Assembly (NCBI RefSeq): GCF_008367235.1
Contig: NZ_VTZS01000002.1
Location: forward strand, 496,001-560,000
Source of the DNA: Pareuzebyella sediminis
Lineage (GTDB): Bacteria; Bacteroidota; Bacteroidia; Flavobacteriales; Flavobacteriaceae
Reading direction: 5' to 3'
Length of the DNA: 64,000 nt
Shown here: positions 45,916 through 55,433 of the stretch, in pieces
Position numbering within the stretch: the stretch's first letter is position 1
Layout: every line of letters starts with the position of its first letter
Program-made: the position numbers and the translations under genes
Notes under the pieces: model-generated
Told to the model about the DNA's origin: nothing
The model's database searches: none
Seen by the model: only the letters and a program-made list of their open reading frames with translations

Positions 45916-47223
45916 ATGCAGATAGGGTATCAACATTTTCGTAAGCGGGGGAACATGCTCCTTGTACTCCTTTTGGGAGTGGCCATGCTTTACGGTACCC
46001 AGGGCTCCGCACAGAAAGTAAAACCTCGTATCTTGGTCAGTTCCGATATCGGCGGAACAGATCCCGATGATTTTCAGTCCATGATCCATTTACTGATGTA
46101 CGCGGACCAATTTCAAATCGAGGGCCTTGTATCTTCTCCTTACGGAGCAGGCACTAAGGAAGACTTTACAGACATCATTGCGCTGTACGAAAAGGATTTG
46201 CCACAGCTACGAAAGCATACAACCGATTTTCCCGATGCCGATTCTTTAAGGGCGCTATGTAAGCAAGGGGCCACCTCTGCAGCTTCTTTTAAAGGGTTTG
46301 GTAAGGCTACCGAAGGGTCGAACTGGATTATACGGTCCGCTCAAAGGGAAGTTGACCAACCGCTATGGATTTTGGTTTGGGGCGGTCTTGAAGATGTGGC
46401 CCAAGCCTTGCACGATGCGCCTGACATCAAGAAAAGGATAAAAGTATATTGGATCGGCGGGCCCAATAAAAAGTGGAGTGTCAATGCGTATGCGTACATC
46501 GCCGAAAACCATGCCGACCTATGGATGATCGAAGCTAACGCGACCTATAGAGGATGGTTTTTGGACTCCGACTCCCCTAAGTACTTAACCAACGAGCGCT
46601 TCTATGAAAAGTATATCCAAGAAAAAGGAGCTATGGGAAGGGCATTCAGGCAATATTATGGAGGTATTTTGAAGATGGGGGATACCCCTTCTCTGGTCTA
46701 CCTGTTGAATGGCAATCCGAATAAACCTGCTGGTGAAAGTTGGGGCGGTAGTTTCACGCCCATCGGCCGCAGTTCGAGGCGGGTATTTGAACGTCATACG
46801 ACCAAGACCGACACGGTTGCCGCTTATGATGTGCTCGAATGGCATTTTAAAGGGCCGAAACTCGATATCGAACAAGACTCATCCTGCTTTATTTTCGAGA
46901 TTTCCGGCCAAAAATGGCCCGGGTACTATTTGGGCGAGGGGATCTATGGCGTACGGTATGCTTCAAAGCGACCAGAGGTTTGTACGTATCGAACGAGCAG
47001 CAGCATAGTCGAACTCAACGGGCTGACAGGTCAATTTGTGAGTATCACTCCATGGCCGGGAACTTCAAGTCCTGATGATTATTGCGTAGGAAGGCATTGG
47101 TATGGAGACCGTAAGGACCGCGAACTTTTTATTAATGAGCAGCAGGGTGCAATGACCGTGGCGAAACATCGAAGGTCTTTTTTGATGGATTGGGCAAAAA
47201 GATGGGCCTGGCTGAAACCTTGA
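45916..47223 (+). CDS. DUF1593 (nucleoside-hydrolase-like) secreted protein
   Basis: A 435-residue protein with signal peptide; Met1 or Met14 (45955) could start it, both leaving a leader ending GSAQ. The N-terminal domain has LVSSDIGGTDPDDFQS, like the Asp-rich Ca2+-ribose site of inosine-uridine nucleoside hydrolases, plus WILVWGGLEDVAQAL. A C-terminal beta domain follows (about 290-435). DUF1593 proteins are found in polysaccharide loci and a few are reported to bind cellulose; the reaction is unknown. Third gene of the GH106 operon. Confidence 0.85.
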   Translation: MQIGYQHFRKRGNMLLVLLLGVAMLYGTQGSAQKVKPRILVSSDIGGTDPDDFQSMIHLLMYADQFQIEGLVSSPYGAGTKEDFTDIIALYEKDLPQLRKHTTDFPDADSLRALCKQGATSAASFKGFGKATEGSNWIIRSAQREVDQPLWILVWGGLEDVAQALHDAPDIKKRIKVYWIGGPNKKWSVNAYAYIAENHADLWMIEANATYRGWFLDSDSPKYLTNERFYEKYIQEKGAMGRAFRQYYGGILKMGDTPSLVYLLNGNPNKPAGESWGGSFTPIGRSSRRVFERHTTKTDTVAAYDVLEWHFKGPKLDIEQDSSCFIFEISGQKWPGYYLGEGIYGVRYASKRPEVCTYRTSSSIVELNGLTGQFVSITPWPGTSSPDDYCVGRHWYGDRKDRELFINEQQGAMTVAKHRRSFLMDWAKRWAWLKP

Positions 47224-47255
47224 ATTGGAGAAAGAGACATTTAACTTTATAAAAA

Positions 47256-49079
47256 ATGAGTTTGAAAACCAAAGTGATTAAAGGTATTGCGGGATGCATG
47301 CTTTTGGGGTATGGCCCTTTCGCATTTACCCAATCAGAACCGATGAAATTGTGGCCGAATGGTGCTCCCGGAGCCAAGTCAAATGTGGAATATAAAGAAT
47401 CGTATACCTATGATTCATTGGGGGATATTCGTGGGATCAGTAAAGTATCTGAACCGACATTGACGCCTTTTCTGGTAGAAGAGGGCAAAGCGAACGGAGC
47501 TGCCGTAGTTATCTGTCCGGGGGGCGGTTATAGTCACTTGGCCATCAAGAAAGAGGGATATAAAGTAGCAAAATGGCTAAATTCTTTAGGGATATCGGCC
47601 TTTGTCTTAAAATACCGATTGCCTTCCGACATCATCATGGAGGATAAGACCATCGGACCCTTGCAAGACGCACAAGAGGCTGTGCGTATCGTACGCAGAA
47701 ATGCCGACAAATGGCATATCGACACTACAAAAATTGGTATAATGGGCTTTTCCGCGGGAGGCCACTTGGCTTCGACCTTATCGACACAATATAATAAAAA
47801 GGTTTACTCCACTGACGGGACGAGCGCAAGACCTGATTTTTCAATTTTGGTGTATCCAGTGATTTCTATGATGGAGGGTATAACCCATGAAGGTTCTAAA
47901 AAGAATCTCTTAGGAGATGCTCCTTCTATGGCTTTAAAACATGCTTTTTCCAATGAAGAACAGGTGGATCGCACTACACCCCCTGCCTTTTTGGTACACG
48001 CTGTTGATGATACGGCTGTACCTGATGAAAACAGTGCATTGTATTTTACGGCCTTAGAAAAGAATGACATAAAAGGGGAAATATATTTTTATAAAGATGG
48101 AGGGCACGGTTTCGGTCTGGGCACCCAGGGCACCCATACACAATGGCCCGTCGATTGTGAAAAGTGGCTTGTAAAAGAAGGGTTCATACCAGAAACGGAG
48201 GTGTTTCTATTTTCTTATTTTAAGGGGAATGGCGAAGACGGATTGCATCTGGCCTATAGTACAGATGGCTATGTTTGGGAGGCAATACAAAATGATACCC
48301 CTCTTTTGACGCCACAGGTGGGAAAGGATAAATTAATGCGCGATCCCTGTATAATTAGGGGCGGCGATGGAAGGTATCATATGGTCTGGACTGTTAGCTG
48401 GACGGATAAAGGCATCGGCTATGCCTCCTCTTCCGATTTAATACATTGGTCGGAGCAAAAGTTTATTCCCGTTATGGCCCATGAAAAAGGGACGAGGAAC
48501 ACGTGGGCCCCAGAAATCACTTATAATCCTGATACGAATAGCTATATGATGTATTGGGCAAGCACAATTGAAGGTAAATTCCCAGAAACAAAAAGTAAAA
48601 AGGAAGATGGCTATAATCATCGCATGTACTATACCACCACAGAAAATTTTGACGATTTTAAGGAGACCCGGTTATTATACGACCCAGGATTCAATGTGAT
48701 TGATGCGACCATTCAAAAAATCGGCGATCGATTTATCATGTTTTTGAAAGATGAAACTATCGAACCTCCCCAAAAAAACATCAAAATTGCCATGGCTAAT
48801 GCATTAGAAGGTCCGTACAAGCAAACACATGGTGCTATAAGTGGCGACTACTGGGCCGAAGGGCCGACAGTCATAAAGGTTGATGATACTTGGGTGGTAT
48901 ACTTCGACAAATATATCGATCATAAGTACGGCGCTGTCGCCTCAAATGACTTAAAGGAGTGGAAAGATATATCCGATAAGATCGTCTTTCCTGAAGGTAC
49001 AAGACATGGAACAGTAATCAAAGTACCGAGAAGTGTATTGTATAAACTTCAGAAGGTAGATAATGACAAAGGTAAATAA
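47256..49079 (+). CDS. Bifunctional fusion: alpha/beta-hydrolase esterase plus GH43-like five-bladed propeller
   Basis: A 607-residue secreted protein. The N half (about 30-310) is an acetylxylan-esterase-like alpha/beta hydrolase: CPGGGYSHLA oxyanion loop, nucleophile Ser166 in GFSAGGH, Asp252 in HAVDDTAVP and His284 in GGHGFG. The C half (about 312-600) is a GH43/GH32-type five-bladed propeller with three acidic residues in family positions: Asp363 (MRDPCII), Asp483 (VIDATI) and Glu535 (WAEGPT). No frameshift or stop separates them. The fusion predicts coupled deacylation and glycoside cleavage on one oligosaccharide, such as arabinosyl or galactosyl side chains. Last gene of the GH106 operon. 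Confidence 0.88.
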   Translation: MSLKTKVIKGIAGCMLLGYGPFAFTQSEPMKLWPNGAPGAKSNVEYKESYTYDSLGDIRGISKVSEPTLTPFLVEEGKANGAAVVICPGGGYSHLAIKKEGYKVAKWLNSLGISAFVLKYRLPSDIIMEDKTIGPLQDAQEAVRIVRRNADKWHIDTTKIGIMGFSAGGHLASTLSTQYNKKVYSTDGTSARPDFSILVYPVISMMEGITHEGSKKNLLGDAPSMALKHAFSNEEQVDRTTPPAFLVHAVDDTAVPDENSALYFTALEKNDIKGEIYFYKDGGHGFGLGTQGTHTQWPVDCEKWLVKEGFIPETEVFLFSYFKGNGEDGLHLAYSTDGYVWEAIQNDTPLLTPQVGKDKLMRDPCIIRGGDGRYHMVWTVSWTDKGIGYASSSDLIHWSEQKFIPVMAHEKGTRNTWAPEITYNPDTNSYMMYWASTIEGKFPETKSKKEDGYNHRMYYTTTENFDDFKETRLLYDPGFNVIDATIQKIGDRFIMFLKDETIEPPQKNIKIAMANALEGPYKQTHGAISGDYWAEGPTVIKVDDTWVVYFDKYIDHKYGAVASNDLKEWKDISDKIVFPEGTRHGTVIKVPRSVLYKLQKVDNDKGK

Positions 49080-49088
49080 TGACAAATG

Positions 49089-49128
49089 CCCCCCCCCTAG
49101 TTTTAAGGGGGGAATCCTTATATTTTTC
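49089..49128 (+). terminator. G/C hairpin terminator after the GH106 operon
   Basis: A run of nine C (49089-49097) pairs with a run of six G (49107-49112) over a 9-nt A/T-rich spacer. A T-rich stretch follows a few bases later (TATTTTTC at 49121-49128). It is 10 bases after the fusion gene stop. Confidence 0.6.
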
Positions 49129-49159
49129 TGTATTGTTTGCTGAAATCTATTATATTCGC

Positions 49160-49171
49160 GTAATCGATTAC
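49160..49171. promoter_or_regulatory. Probable LacI operator (uxaC operon)
   Basis: GTAATCGATTAC, a perfect 12-bp palindrome identical to two other sites in the island. It lies 338 bases before uxaC. A weak -7-like box TATATTCG (49151-49158) abuts it, so a second, repressor-controlled promoter may start here. Confidence 0.72.
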
Positions 49172-49396
49172 ATCTTTAAATTACACGATTTTGACATTTT
49201 GGGACGCAAGGAAAGATCCGGTACTTAATACTCAATAGGCATAACGTCTTGAAAGTAAGGTTAAAGGTGTTAGATGTGAGGAACCTGTTGAATTTAAATG
49301 GGTAAAACGGATGAATTTATTTATCTTAGAAACCCAACCAATTTCATTATAAAAAAGATATAATTTTGAAAAAATGTGAAAAATTACCCACAGTTC

Positions 49397-49425
49397 TTTG
49401 GAATTGCATAAAAATTTTAGTTTTG
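49397..49425 (+). promoter_or_regulatory. Promoter of the uxaC operon
   Basis: TTTG (49397-49400), 17 bases, then TAGTTTTG (49418-49425), an exact TAnnTTTG. This is the best consensus promoter seen in the window. Confidence 0.65.
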
Positions 49426-49508
49426 GCACCCAAATTCTTATGAATCAATAGAGAATTCCCAGTGAAAATATCCTTAACAAACATTCGATTATAAATCCAA
49501 CCCATACG

Positions 49509-50915
49509 ATGTCAAAAAATACGGCCTTTATTCATGATGATTTTCTTTTGGAAAACAAGTATTCGCAAGAATTATATCATGACTATGCGAGCAAAATGCC
49601 AATTATAGATTACCATTGCCATTTGCCGCCCAAGGATATTGCCGAGAATACCCAATTTGAGAATATTACCCAGGTCTGGATTTATGGTGACCACTACAAA
49701 TGGAGGGCGTTGCGAACCCTTGGTGTAGATGAAAAGTTTATCACGGGGAACGCCAGCGACCGAGAGAAGTTTATGAAATGGGCCGAGAGTGTGCCTTATA
49801 CCATGCGGAACCCGCTATACCATTGGACACATTTGGAACTTGCCCGATATTTTGACGTATATGAATTGCTGAATCCAAAATCGGCCGAGACCATATACCA
49901 AGAAACTTCGTCTTTACTTGATAGCCCTGGCTACCGTTGTCGGAGTTTACTTGAAAAAATGAACGTAGAGACCGTCTGTACAACCGATGACCCTGTCGAT
50001 ACGCTTGAATACCATCAAAAGGTAGCGAAAAACCCGTTCAGTACGAAAATGGCTCCAGCTTTTAGGCCTGATAAGGCACTATTTATTGATAGTGAAGGCT
50101 ACAATACTTATCTTGACAAATTGGAGAACGCATCTGGAGTGACCATAGATTCGTATACAGACCTCTGCGATGCCTTGAAAAACAGAATAGCGTATTTCCA
50201 TGCCAATGGATGTAAAATAAGCGATCATGGTTTGACGTGTATAAGTGCCGTACCATTTTCCGAAAATGGGATCAAGGCTATTTTTAAGAAGAAAAGAACG
50301 GGTGCGCCCGTATCTGAAGAAGAGGCCTTGAAATTTCAAAGTTCCCTTTTACTTTTCTTAGCGGAGCAATATCATGAAAAGGGTTGGGTGCAACAGTTTC
50401 ATTTAGGGGCGTTGCGAAATAACAACAGTAGAATGCTCAAGAAACTCGGACCCGATACCGGTTGGGATTCCATAGGGGACTATTCCCAGGCCGAGAGCCT
50501 TTCAAAGTTCTTGAATACCTTGGATACCAAAGATAAATTGGCGAAAACCATATTGTACAATTTGAACCCGGCAGATAATGAGATAATGGCTACCATGGTC
50601 GGTAATTTCAACGATGGAAGTGCTAAAGGAAAAGTGCAGTACGGTTCAGCATGGTGGTTTTTAGACCAAAAAGATGGTATGACCAAGCAAATTAACGCAT
50701 TGTCGAATATGGGCGTCTTAAGTTGTTTTATTGGTATGCTCACAGATTCGCGAAGCTTTCTTTCCTTTCCACGACATGAGTATTTTAGAAGATTACTATG
50801 TCAGCTCTTTGGCGATGAGATACAACGTGGCGAACTACCCCGTGATATGGAATGGATCGGAAAGTTGGTTCAAGATATTTGCTATAATAATGCAAAGGAA
50901 TATTTCAAATTTTAA
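49509..50915 (+). CDS. uxaC: Uronate isomerase
   Basis: A 468-residue cytoplasmic enzyme of the amidohydrolase fold that converts D-galacturonate to D-tagaturonate (and D-glucuronate to D-fructuronate). The metal-binding DYHCHLPP (His36, His38) and the family segments NITQVWIYGDHYKWRA, TTDDPVDTLEYH and NNSRMLKKLGPDTGWDSIGD are present. Full length, no signal. First gene of an eight-gene operon for galacturonate uptake and breakdown. Confidence 0.97.
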   Translation: MSKNTAFIHDDFLLENKYSQELYHDYASKMPIIDYHCHLPPKDIAENTQFENITQVWIYGDHYKWRALRTLGVDEKFITGNASDREKFMKWAESVPYTMRNPLYHWTHLELARYFDVYELLNPKSAETIYQETSSLLDSPGYRCRSLLEKMNVETVCTTDDPVDTLEYHQKVAKNPFSTKMAPAFRPDKALFIDSEGYNTYLDKLENASGVTIDSYTDLCDALKNRIAYFHANGCKISDHGLTCISAVPFSENGIKAIFKKKRTGAPVSEEEALKFQSSLLLFLAEQYHEKGWVQQFHLGALRNNNSRMLKKLGPDTGWDSIGDYSQAESLSKFLNTLDTKDKLAKTILYNLNPADNEIMATMVGNFNDGSAKGKVQYGSAWWFLDQKDGMTKQINALSNMGVLSCFIGMLTDSRSFLSFPRHEYFRRLLCQLFGDEIQRGELPRDMEWIGKLVQDICYNNAKEYFKF

Positions 50916-50938
50916 TAAAAGCATCAATTTAATAGTAT

Positions 50939-51979
50939 ATGAAAAAAGTAGTTACATTCGGTGAAATCATGCTTCGATTGTCACCACCTGGATTTTTAAG
51001 ATTTTCTCAGGCCAATGAATTCGAAGTGGTGTATGGCGGTGGTGAGTCGAACGTAGCCGTCTCCTTGGCCAATTATGGCGTACCTGTAGATTTCGTCACC
51101 CGTTTGCCCAAAAATGATATTGGCGAATGCGCTCTTATGGAAATGCGAAAAAGAGGGGTGGGCACCGACAAAATTATTTACGGGGGAGACCGATTAGGAA
51201 TTTATTTCTTGGAGACCGGTGCCGTATCTAGAGGTTCTAAAGTGGTTTATGATAGGGCCCATTCGGCCATTGCCGAAATCGAACCCGGTATGATCGATTG
51301 GGAAAAGGTTTTTGAGGACGTGGCCTGGTTTCACTGGACCGGGATAACCCCGGCTATTTCTCAAGGTGCCGCCGATGTGTGCCTAGAGGCCGTGAAAACA
51401 GCTGATAAAATGGGGATTACCATCTCGACCGATTTGAATTATAGGGCGAAACTTTGGCAGTATGGTGGCGATCGAGAGGCGATAATGACCGAACTCACCT
51501 CGTATTGCGATATTATTCTAGGAAACGAGGAAGACGCCGAAAAGCACTTCGGAATACATCCCGAAGGTCTTGATGTACATAAACACGGCCATGATGTCAA
51601 TGCAGAGGCCTTCCTATCGGTTTGTAAACAAATGATGGCTAAGTTTCCAAAGGCGAAGAAGGTCATCACTACATTAAGAGGGTCTATTTCCGCCTCCCAT
51701 AACACTTGGGCCGGGGTCCTCTACGATGGTTCCAAGATGTACGATACCCGTCAATATCAAATTACGGATATTGTAGACCGGGTAGGCGGCGGCGATTCAT
51801 TTATGGGGGGATTGATTTATGGCTTGTTAAAGTATCCCGACGACGACCAAAATGCCTTGGACTTTGCCGTGGCGGCATCTTGTTTAAAACATACTATAAA
51901 GGGGGATGCCAACTTGGTTACCGTAGATGAAGTAGAGAAACTAATGGGTGGGGATGCCTCTGGTAGGGTGGCCCGATAA
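50939..51979 (+). CDS. kdgK: 2-dehydro-3-deoxygluconokinase (KDG kinase)
   Basis: A 346-residue PfkB-family kinase that phosphorylates 2-keto-3-deoxygluconate with ATP to KDPG. Visible: GGGESNVAVSLANYG substrate loop, STDLNYRAKLW, and the anion-hole motif DRVGGGDSF with catalytic Asp286. It sits 23 bases after uxaC and 10 before kdgA, in the order of an isomerase-pathway operon. Confidence 0.95.
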   Translation: MKKVVTFGEIMLRLSPPGFLRFSQANEFEVVYGGGESNVAVSLANYGVPVDFVTRLPKNDIGECALMEMRKRGVGTDKIIYGGDRLGIYFLETGAVSRGSKVVYDRAHSAIAEIEPGMIDWEKVFEDVAWFHWTGITPAISQGAADVCLEAVKTADKMGITISTDLNYRAKLWQYGGDREAIMTELTSYCDIILGNEEDAEKHFGIHPEGLDVHKHGHDVNAEAFLSVCKQMMAKFPKAKKVITTLRGSISASHNTWAGVLYDGSKMYDTRQYQITDIVDRVGGGDSFMGGLIYGLLKYPDDDQNALDFAVAASCLKHTIKGDANLVTVDEVEKLMGGDASGRVAR

Positions 51980-51989
51980 ATATTAAAAT

Positions 51990-52661
51990 ATGGCAAAATA
52001 TTCAAGATTGGAAGTGGCTTCGGTCATGAAGGATACTGGGATGGTCCCTTTGTTCTATCACCCGGATATCGAGTTAGGTAAAAAGGTAATGAAGGCTTGT
52101 TATGATGGGGGTGCCCGACTGATGGAGTTCACCGCCCGTGGCGATTTTGCCTTCGAGGTCTTTTTAGAACTCAATAAATATGCCTTAAAAGAGCTGCCCG
52201 GCATGATTATGGGCGTGGGTTCGATCACTGATGCGGCTGCAGCCAGTATGTTTATGCAAATGGGAGCTAATTTTATCGTTACGCCTTCATTGCGGGAAGA
52301 TATTGCGGTAGTGTGCAATCGAAGAAAGGTACTTTGGTCGCCTGGTTGTGGTACGCTTACCGAAATCAATAGGGCAGAAGAGCTCGGTTGCGAGATTATC
52401 AAATTATTTCCAGGTTCAACTTATGGTCCTGGATTCGTTAAGGCCATCAAAGGTCCTCAACCGTGGACGAGTATTATGCCCACTGGCGGGGTCACTACCG
52501 AAGAAAGCAATTTGAAAGGATGGTTCGATGCCGGGGTTACTTGTGTAGGCATGGGCTCGCAGTTGATCAGTAAGGATATTCTGGCGAACCAAGACTATGA
52601 ATCCCTTAAAAAGAGGGTCGAAGAGGCCATTGCCCTTATACAAAAAATCAGAAAGAAATAA
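51990..52661 (+). CDS. kdgA: KDPG aldolase (2-dehydro-3-deoxyphosphogluconate aldolase)
   Basis: A 223-residue class I aldolase that splits KDPG to pyruvate and glyceraldehyde 3-phosphate. The Schiff-base Lys138 is in IIKLFPG; EFTARGDFAFEVF supplies the conserved Glu, and PTGGVTTEESNLKGWFDAG is the phosphate-binding end. Usual length. Six bases separate it from the TRAP receptor gene, so breakdown and uptake are cotranscribed. Confidence 0.96.
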   Translation: MAKYSRLEVASVMKDTGMVPLFYHPDIELGKKVMKACYDGGARLMEFTARGDFAFEVFLELNKYALKELPGMIMGVGSITDAAAASMFMQMGANFIVTPSLREDIAVVCNRRKVLWSPGCGTLTEINRAEELGCEIIKLFPGSTYGPGFVKAIKGPQPWTSIMPTGGVTTEESNLKGWFDAGVTCVGMGSQLISKDILANQDYESLKKRVEEAIALIQKIRKK

Positions 52662-52667
52662 TGTACG

Positions 52668-53645
52668 ATGCGATATACTAGATTCATTTTGGTTGTTACT
52701 TCCTTCGTTTTCGTCCTGGGATGCGGTACTGAAAGCCAGACCAGGATTCTCAGATTGGGCCATGGTCTTGATGTCAGTCATTCGGTGCATAAAGCCATGG
52801 TAAAAATGGGGGAGGATTTGGCGGAGCGTTCCGGAGGTAAAATGAAGCTGGTCATATATCCAAGCCAACAATTGGGTACCGAGCGTGAATGTCTAGAGCT
52901 ACTACAAATCGGTAGTTTGGATATGACCAAGGTTTCCGTGGGCGTTCTGGAAAATTTTGCACCTAAAATGAAAGTTCTGGGTCTTCCCTTTCTCTTTCGC
53001 GATCGCGAACATTCATTTAAAGTATTGGACGGGCCGATAGGCCAGGAACTTTTAAAGGATGGTGAACAATATCGGCTTATGGGCCTTGGATATTACGATG
53101 CGGGAAGTCGTAGTTTTTATACCAAGAATAAACCAATCAATACCCCTTCCGATCTCGAAGGGGAAAAAATAAGGGTCATGGAGAGTGCGACGGCGGTTAA
53201 AATGGTAGAGGCCTTAGGGGGTTCGCCAACCCCAATTTCTTGGGGGGAACTATACACTTCTTTGCAACAGGGTGTGGTCGATGGAGCCGAAAACAATCCG
53301 CCCAGTTTCTACCTCTCAAGACACTATGAGGTCTGTAAGTATTATTCCCTTGACGAACATACCGTGCTTCCCGATGTACTACTGGCAGGTACATATATTT
53401 GGGAAAAACTGTCTGAACAAGAGCGAAAATGGCTTTCTGAATCGGTCAAGGAATCGGTAAAATTTCAAAGAATTCTTTGGAAAGAGGCAGAGGAAGAAGC
53501 TTTGCGCGAGGTGGAGAAAGCGGGAGTAGAAATTATACATCCCGATAAAACTTTATTTGCCGAGAAGGCGGCAGGTGTTCTAGAAGACTATAAAGAAGAC
53601 GAAGAAATCTATCCTTTGATACAAGCAATACAGAAAATCGACTAG
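52668..53645 (+). CDS. TRAP transporter solute receptor (DctP family), lipoprotein
   Basis: A 325-residue receptor with lipobox VLGC (Cys19), so it is tethered rather than freely periplasmic. The DctP fold is clear, with the ligand carboxylate-binding Arg169 in GEKIRVMES and the helix GELYTSLQQGVVDGAENNP. Its operon with uxaC/uxaB/uxaA makes galacturonate or a related uronate the likely ligand. One base separates it from the small permease gene. Confidence 0.94.
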   Translation: MRYTRFILVVTSFVFVLGCGTESQTRILRLGHGLDVSHSVHKAMVKMGEDLAERSGGKMKLVIYPSQQLGTERECLELLQIGSLDMTKVSVGVLENFAPKMKVLGLPFLFRDREHSFKVLDGPIGQELLKDGEQYRLMGLGYYDAGSRSFYTKNKPINTPSDLEGEKIRVMESATAVKMVEALGGSPTPISWGELYTSLQQGVVDGAENNPPSFYLSRHYEVCKYYSLDEHTVLPDVLLAGTYIWEKLSEQERKWLSESVKESVKFQRILWKEAEEEALREVEKAGVEIIHPDKTLFAEKAAGVLEDYKEDEEIYPLIQAIQKID

Positions 53646-53646
53646 A

Positions 53647-54111
53647 ATGGCACTACGAAAACTGATAGACAAAATTTTGGGCAGGGTTTTAATTGTGATT
53701 ATGTCTGTTATGGTAATCAACGTACTATGGCAGGTTTTCACCCGATACGTAACTGGTGATCCCAGTTCGTTTACCGATGAACTGGCAAGGTATCTTATGA
53801 TTTGGATCGGTATTCTCGGGGCTGCCTATGTGTCAGGAAAAAATCTGCACGTGGCTATCGATATTCTTCCCTCGAGGGCCAATGCCAAAACTCAAAAACG
53901 CCTGAAGGTACTGGTAACCGTGTTGGTCATCCTTTTTGTACTAACAGCCTTTGTAATAGGAGGGTCCCGGCTCGTATACTTGTCGTATATCTTGGGGCAG
54001 CAATCGCCCGCACTCCAAATTCCTCTGGCTTTGGTCTATGTCATCATTCCGATTAGTGGTTTACTTATCATTTACTATAAAACATCCGATCTTTTAAACG
54101 CCAGGCCATGA
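53647..54111 (+). CDS. TRAP transporter small permease (DctQ family)
   Basis: A 154-residue inner-membrane protein with four helices and the DctQ signature around TGDPSSFTDELARYLMIWIGILGAAYVSGKN. It forms the permease complex with the large subunit, whose start overlaps its stop by 4 bases (ATGA). Confidence 0.95.
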   Translation: MALRKLIDKILGRVLIVIMSVMVINVLWQVFTRYVTGDPSSFTDELARYLMIWIGILGAAYVSGKNLHVAIDILPSRANAKTQKRLKVLVTVLVILFVLTAFVIGGSRLVYLSYILGQQSPALQIPLALVYVIIPISGLLIIYYKTSDLLNARP

Positions 54112-55406
54112 TAGAAAGTTTACCCATTCTCGTTTTAGTGATCAGTTTTTTGTTCTTATTGGCCATTGGTACGCCTGTGGCCTGGAGTATTGCTATTTCC
54201 TCGTTATTGACCATGTTGGTCAGTATACCGGCCATGCCTGCTTTTACTACGGTTTCGCAGCGTATGGCCACAGGTCTCGATAGTTTTGCGCTCTTGGCGA
54301 TACCTTTCTTCGTACTATCCGGAGAGCTCATGAACAAAGGGGGGATTGCGCATCGATTGATCGCCTTTGCCAAAACATTGGTAGGGGCATTGCCCGGCGG
54401 TCTGGCTCTCATCAATGTCATAGCTGCAATGCTGATGGGTGCGATTGCAGGATCTGCCATGGCCTCCGCTTCTGCTATGGGTAGCATTTTAGGGCCTGAA
54501 ATGGAGAAGGAAGGATACTCGAAAGAATTTGGTGCGGCCGTTAACATCACATCGGCTACCACTGGCCTTGTCATTCCACCTAGTAACGTGCTTATCGTGT
54601 ATTCACTTGCCAGTGGAGGGGCGTCTATAGCGGCACTTTTTCTGGCAGGCTATATCCCCGGAATCATGACCGGGCTATTTTTGATGATCGTCGCTTCGTT
54701 CTGGGCCAAAAAAAAGAAATATAAGGTAGGTGCTCGCAGTAGTGCCAAAGAAATGCTCAAAACGTTCATAGACGCCCTACCTAGCCTGTTCATGTTGGTC
54801 GTTGTAATCGGAGGCATTGTAACAGGAGTCTTCACTGCAACTGAAGCATCCGCTATTGCAGTGCTTTACAGCCTAATACTTGGCTTTGTCTATAGGGAGA
54901 TTTCTTTCGAAAAACTTCCCCAGATTTTACTGGATTCCTCGGCGACAACCGCCATTGTTATGTTGCTGATAGGGGCTTCAATGTGCATGTCTTGGTCGCT
55001 TTCTTATGAGAACATACCACAAGATATTAGTACGGGCCTTCTGAGTCTTAGCGATAATAAAATTGTCATCTTATTGATTATTAACCTCTTGCTGTTGTTT
55101 GTAGGTGTGTTTATGGATATGACTCCTGCCGTTTTAATTTTTACCCCCATATTCTTACCAGTGGTCACCAAGTTGGGACTTGACCCTGTCCATTTTGGGA
55201 TTATTATGGTGTTGAATCTTTGCATAGGGCTATGTACACCCCCTGTAGGATCGGTGCTTTTTGTAGGGGTTGGTATAGCCAAAACTACAATAGAAAAGGT
55301 ATTTAAACCTTTGTTGCCACTTTTCATAGCCATGGTCGTGGCGTTGTTTTTGGTCACCTATTTTCCACAACTTAGTTTGTGGCTGCCCAGTTTGTTTGGC
55401 CTATAA
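54108..55406 (+). CDS. TRAP transporter large permease (DctM family)
   Basis: A 432-residue inner-membrane protein with about 12 helices; GSAMASASAMGSILGPEM, IPPSNVLIVYSLASGG and LNLCIGLCTPPVGSVLFVG are DctM hallmarks. It drives Na+-coupled uptake of the substrate bound by the lipoprotein receptor. Translationally coupled to the small subunit. Confidence 0.96.
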   Translation: MIESLPILVLVISFLFLLAIGTPVAWSIAISSLLTMLVSIPAMPAFTTVSQRMATGLDSFALLAIPFFVLSGELMNKGGIAHRLIAFAKTLVGALPGGLALINVIAAMLMGAIAGSAMASASAMGSILGPEMEKEGYSKEFGAAVNITSATTGLVIPPSNVLIVYSLASGGASIAALFLAGYIPGIMTGLFLMIVASFWAKKKKYKVGARSSAKEMLKTFIDALPSLFMLVVVIGGIVTGVFTATEASAIAVLYSLILGFVYREISFEKLPQILLDSSATTAIVMLLIGASMCMSWSLSYENIPQDISTGLLSLSDNKIVILLIINLLLLFVGVFMDMTPAVLIFTPIFLPVVTKLGLDPVHFGIIMVLNLCIGLCTPPVGSVLFVGVGIAKTTIEKVFKPLLPLFIAMVVALFLVTYFPQLSLWLPSLFGL

Positions 55407-55433
55407 TATTACAAACCGATTTGAATTCAAAGT

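Larger units (their letters stand above)
49080..49508. other. Control region between the GH106 and uxaC operons
   Basis: These 429 bases hold a hairpin terminator at 49089-49128, a LacI operator at 49160-49171 and a promoter at 49397-49425. No gene is seen; a minus-strand open frame at 49232-49429 lacks protein character. The promoter gives a leader of roughly 75 bases for uxaC. Confidence 0.7.
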
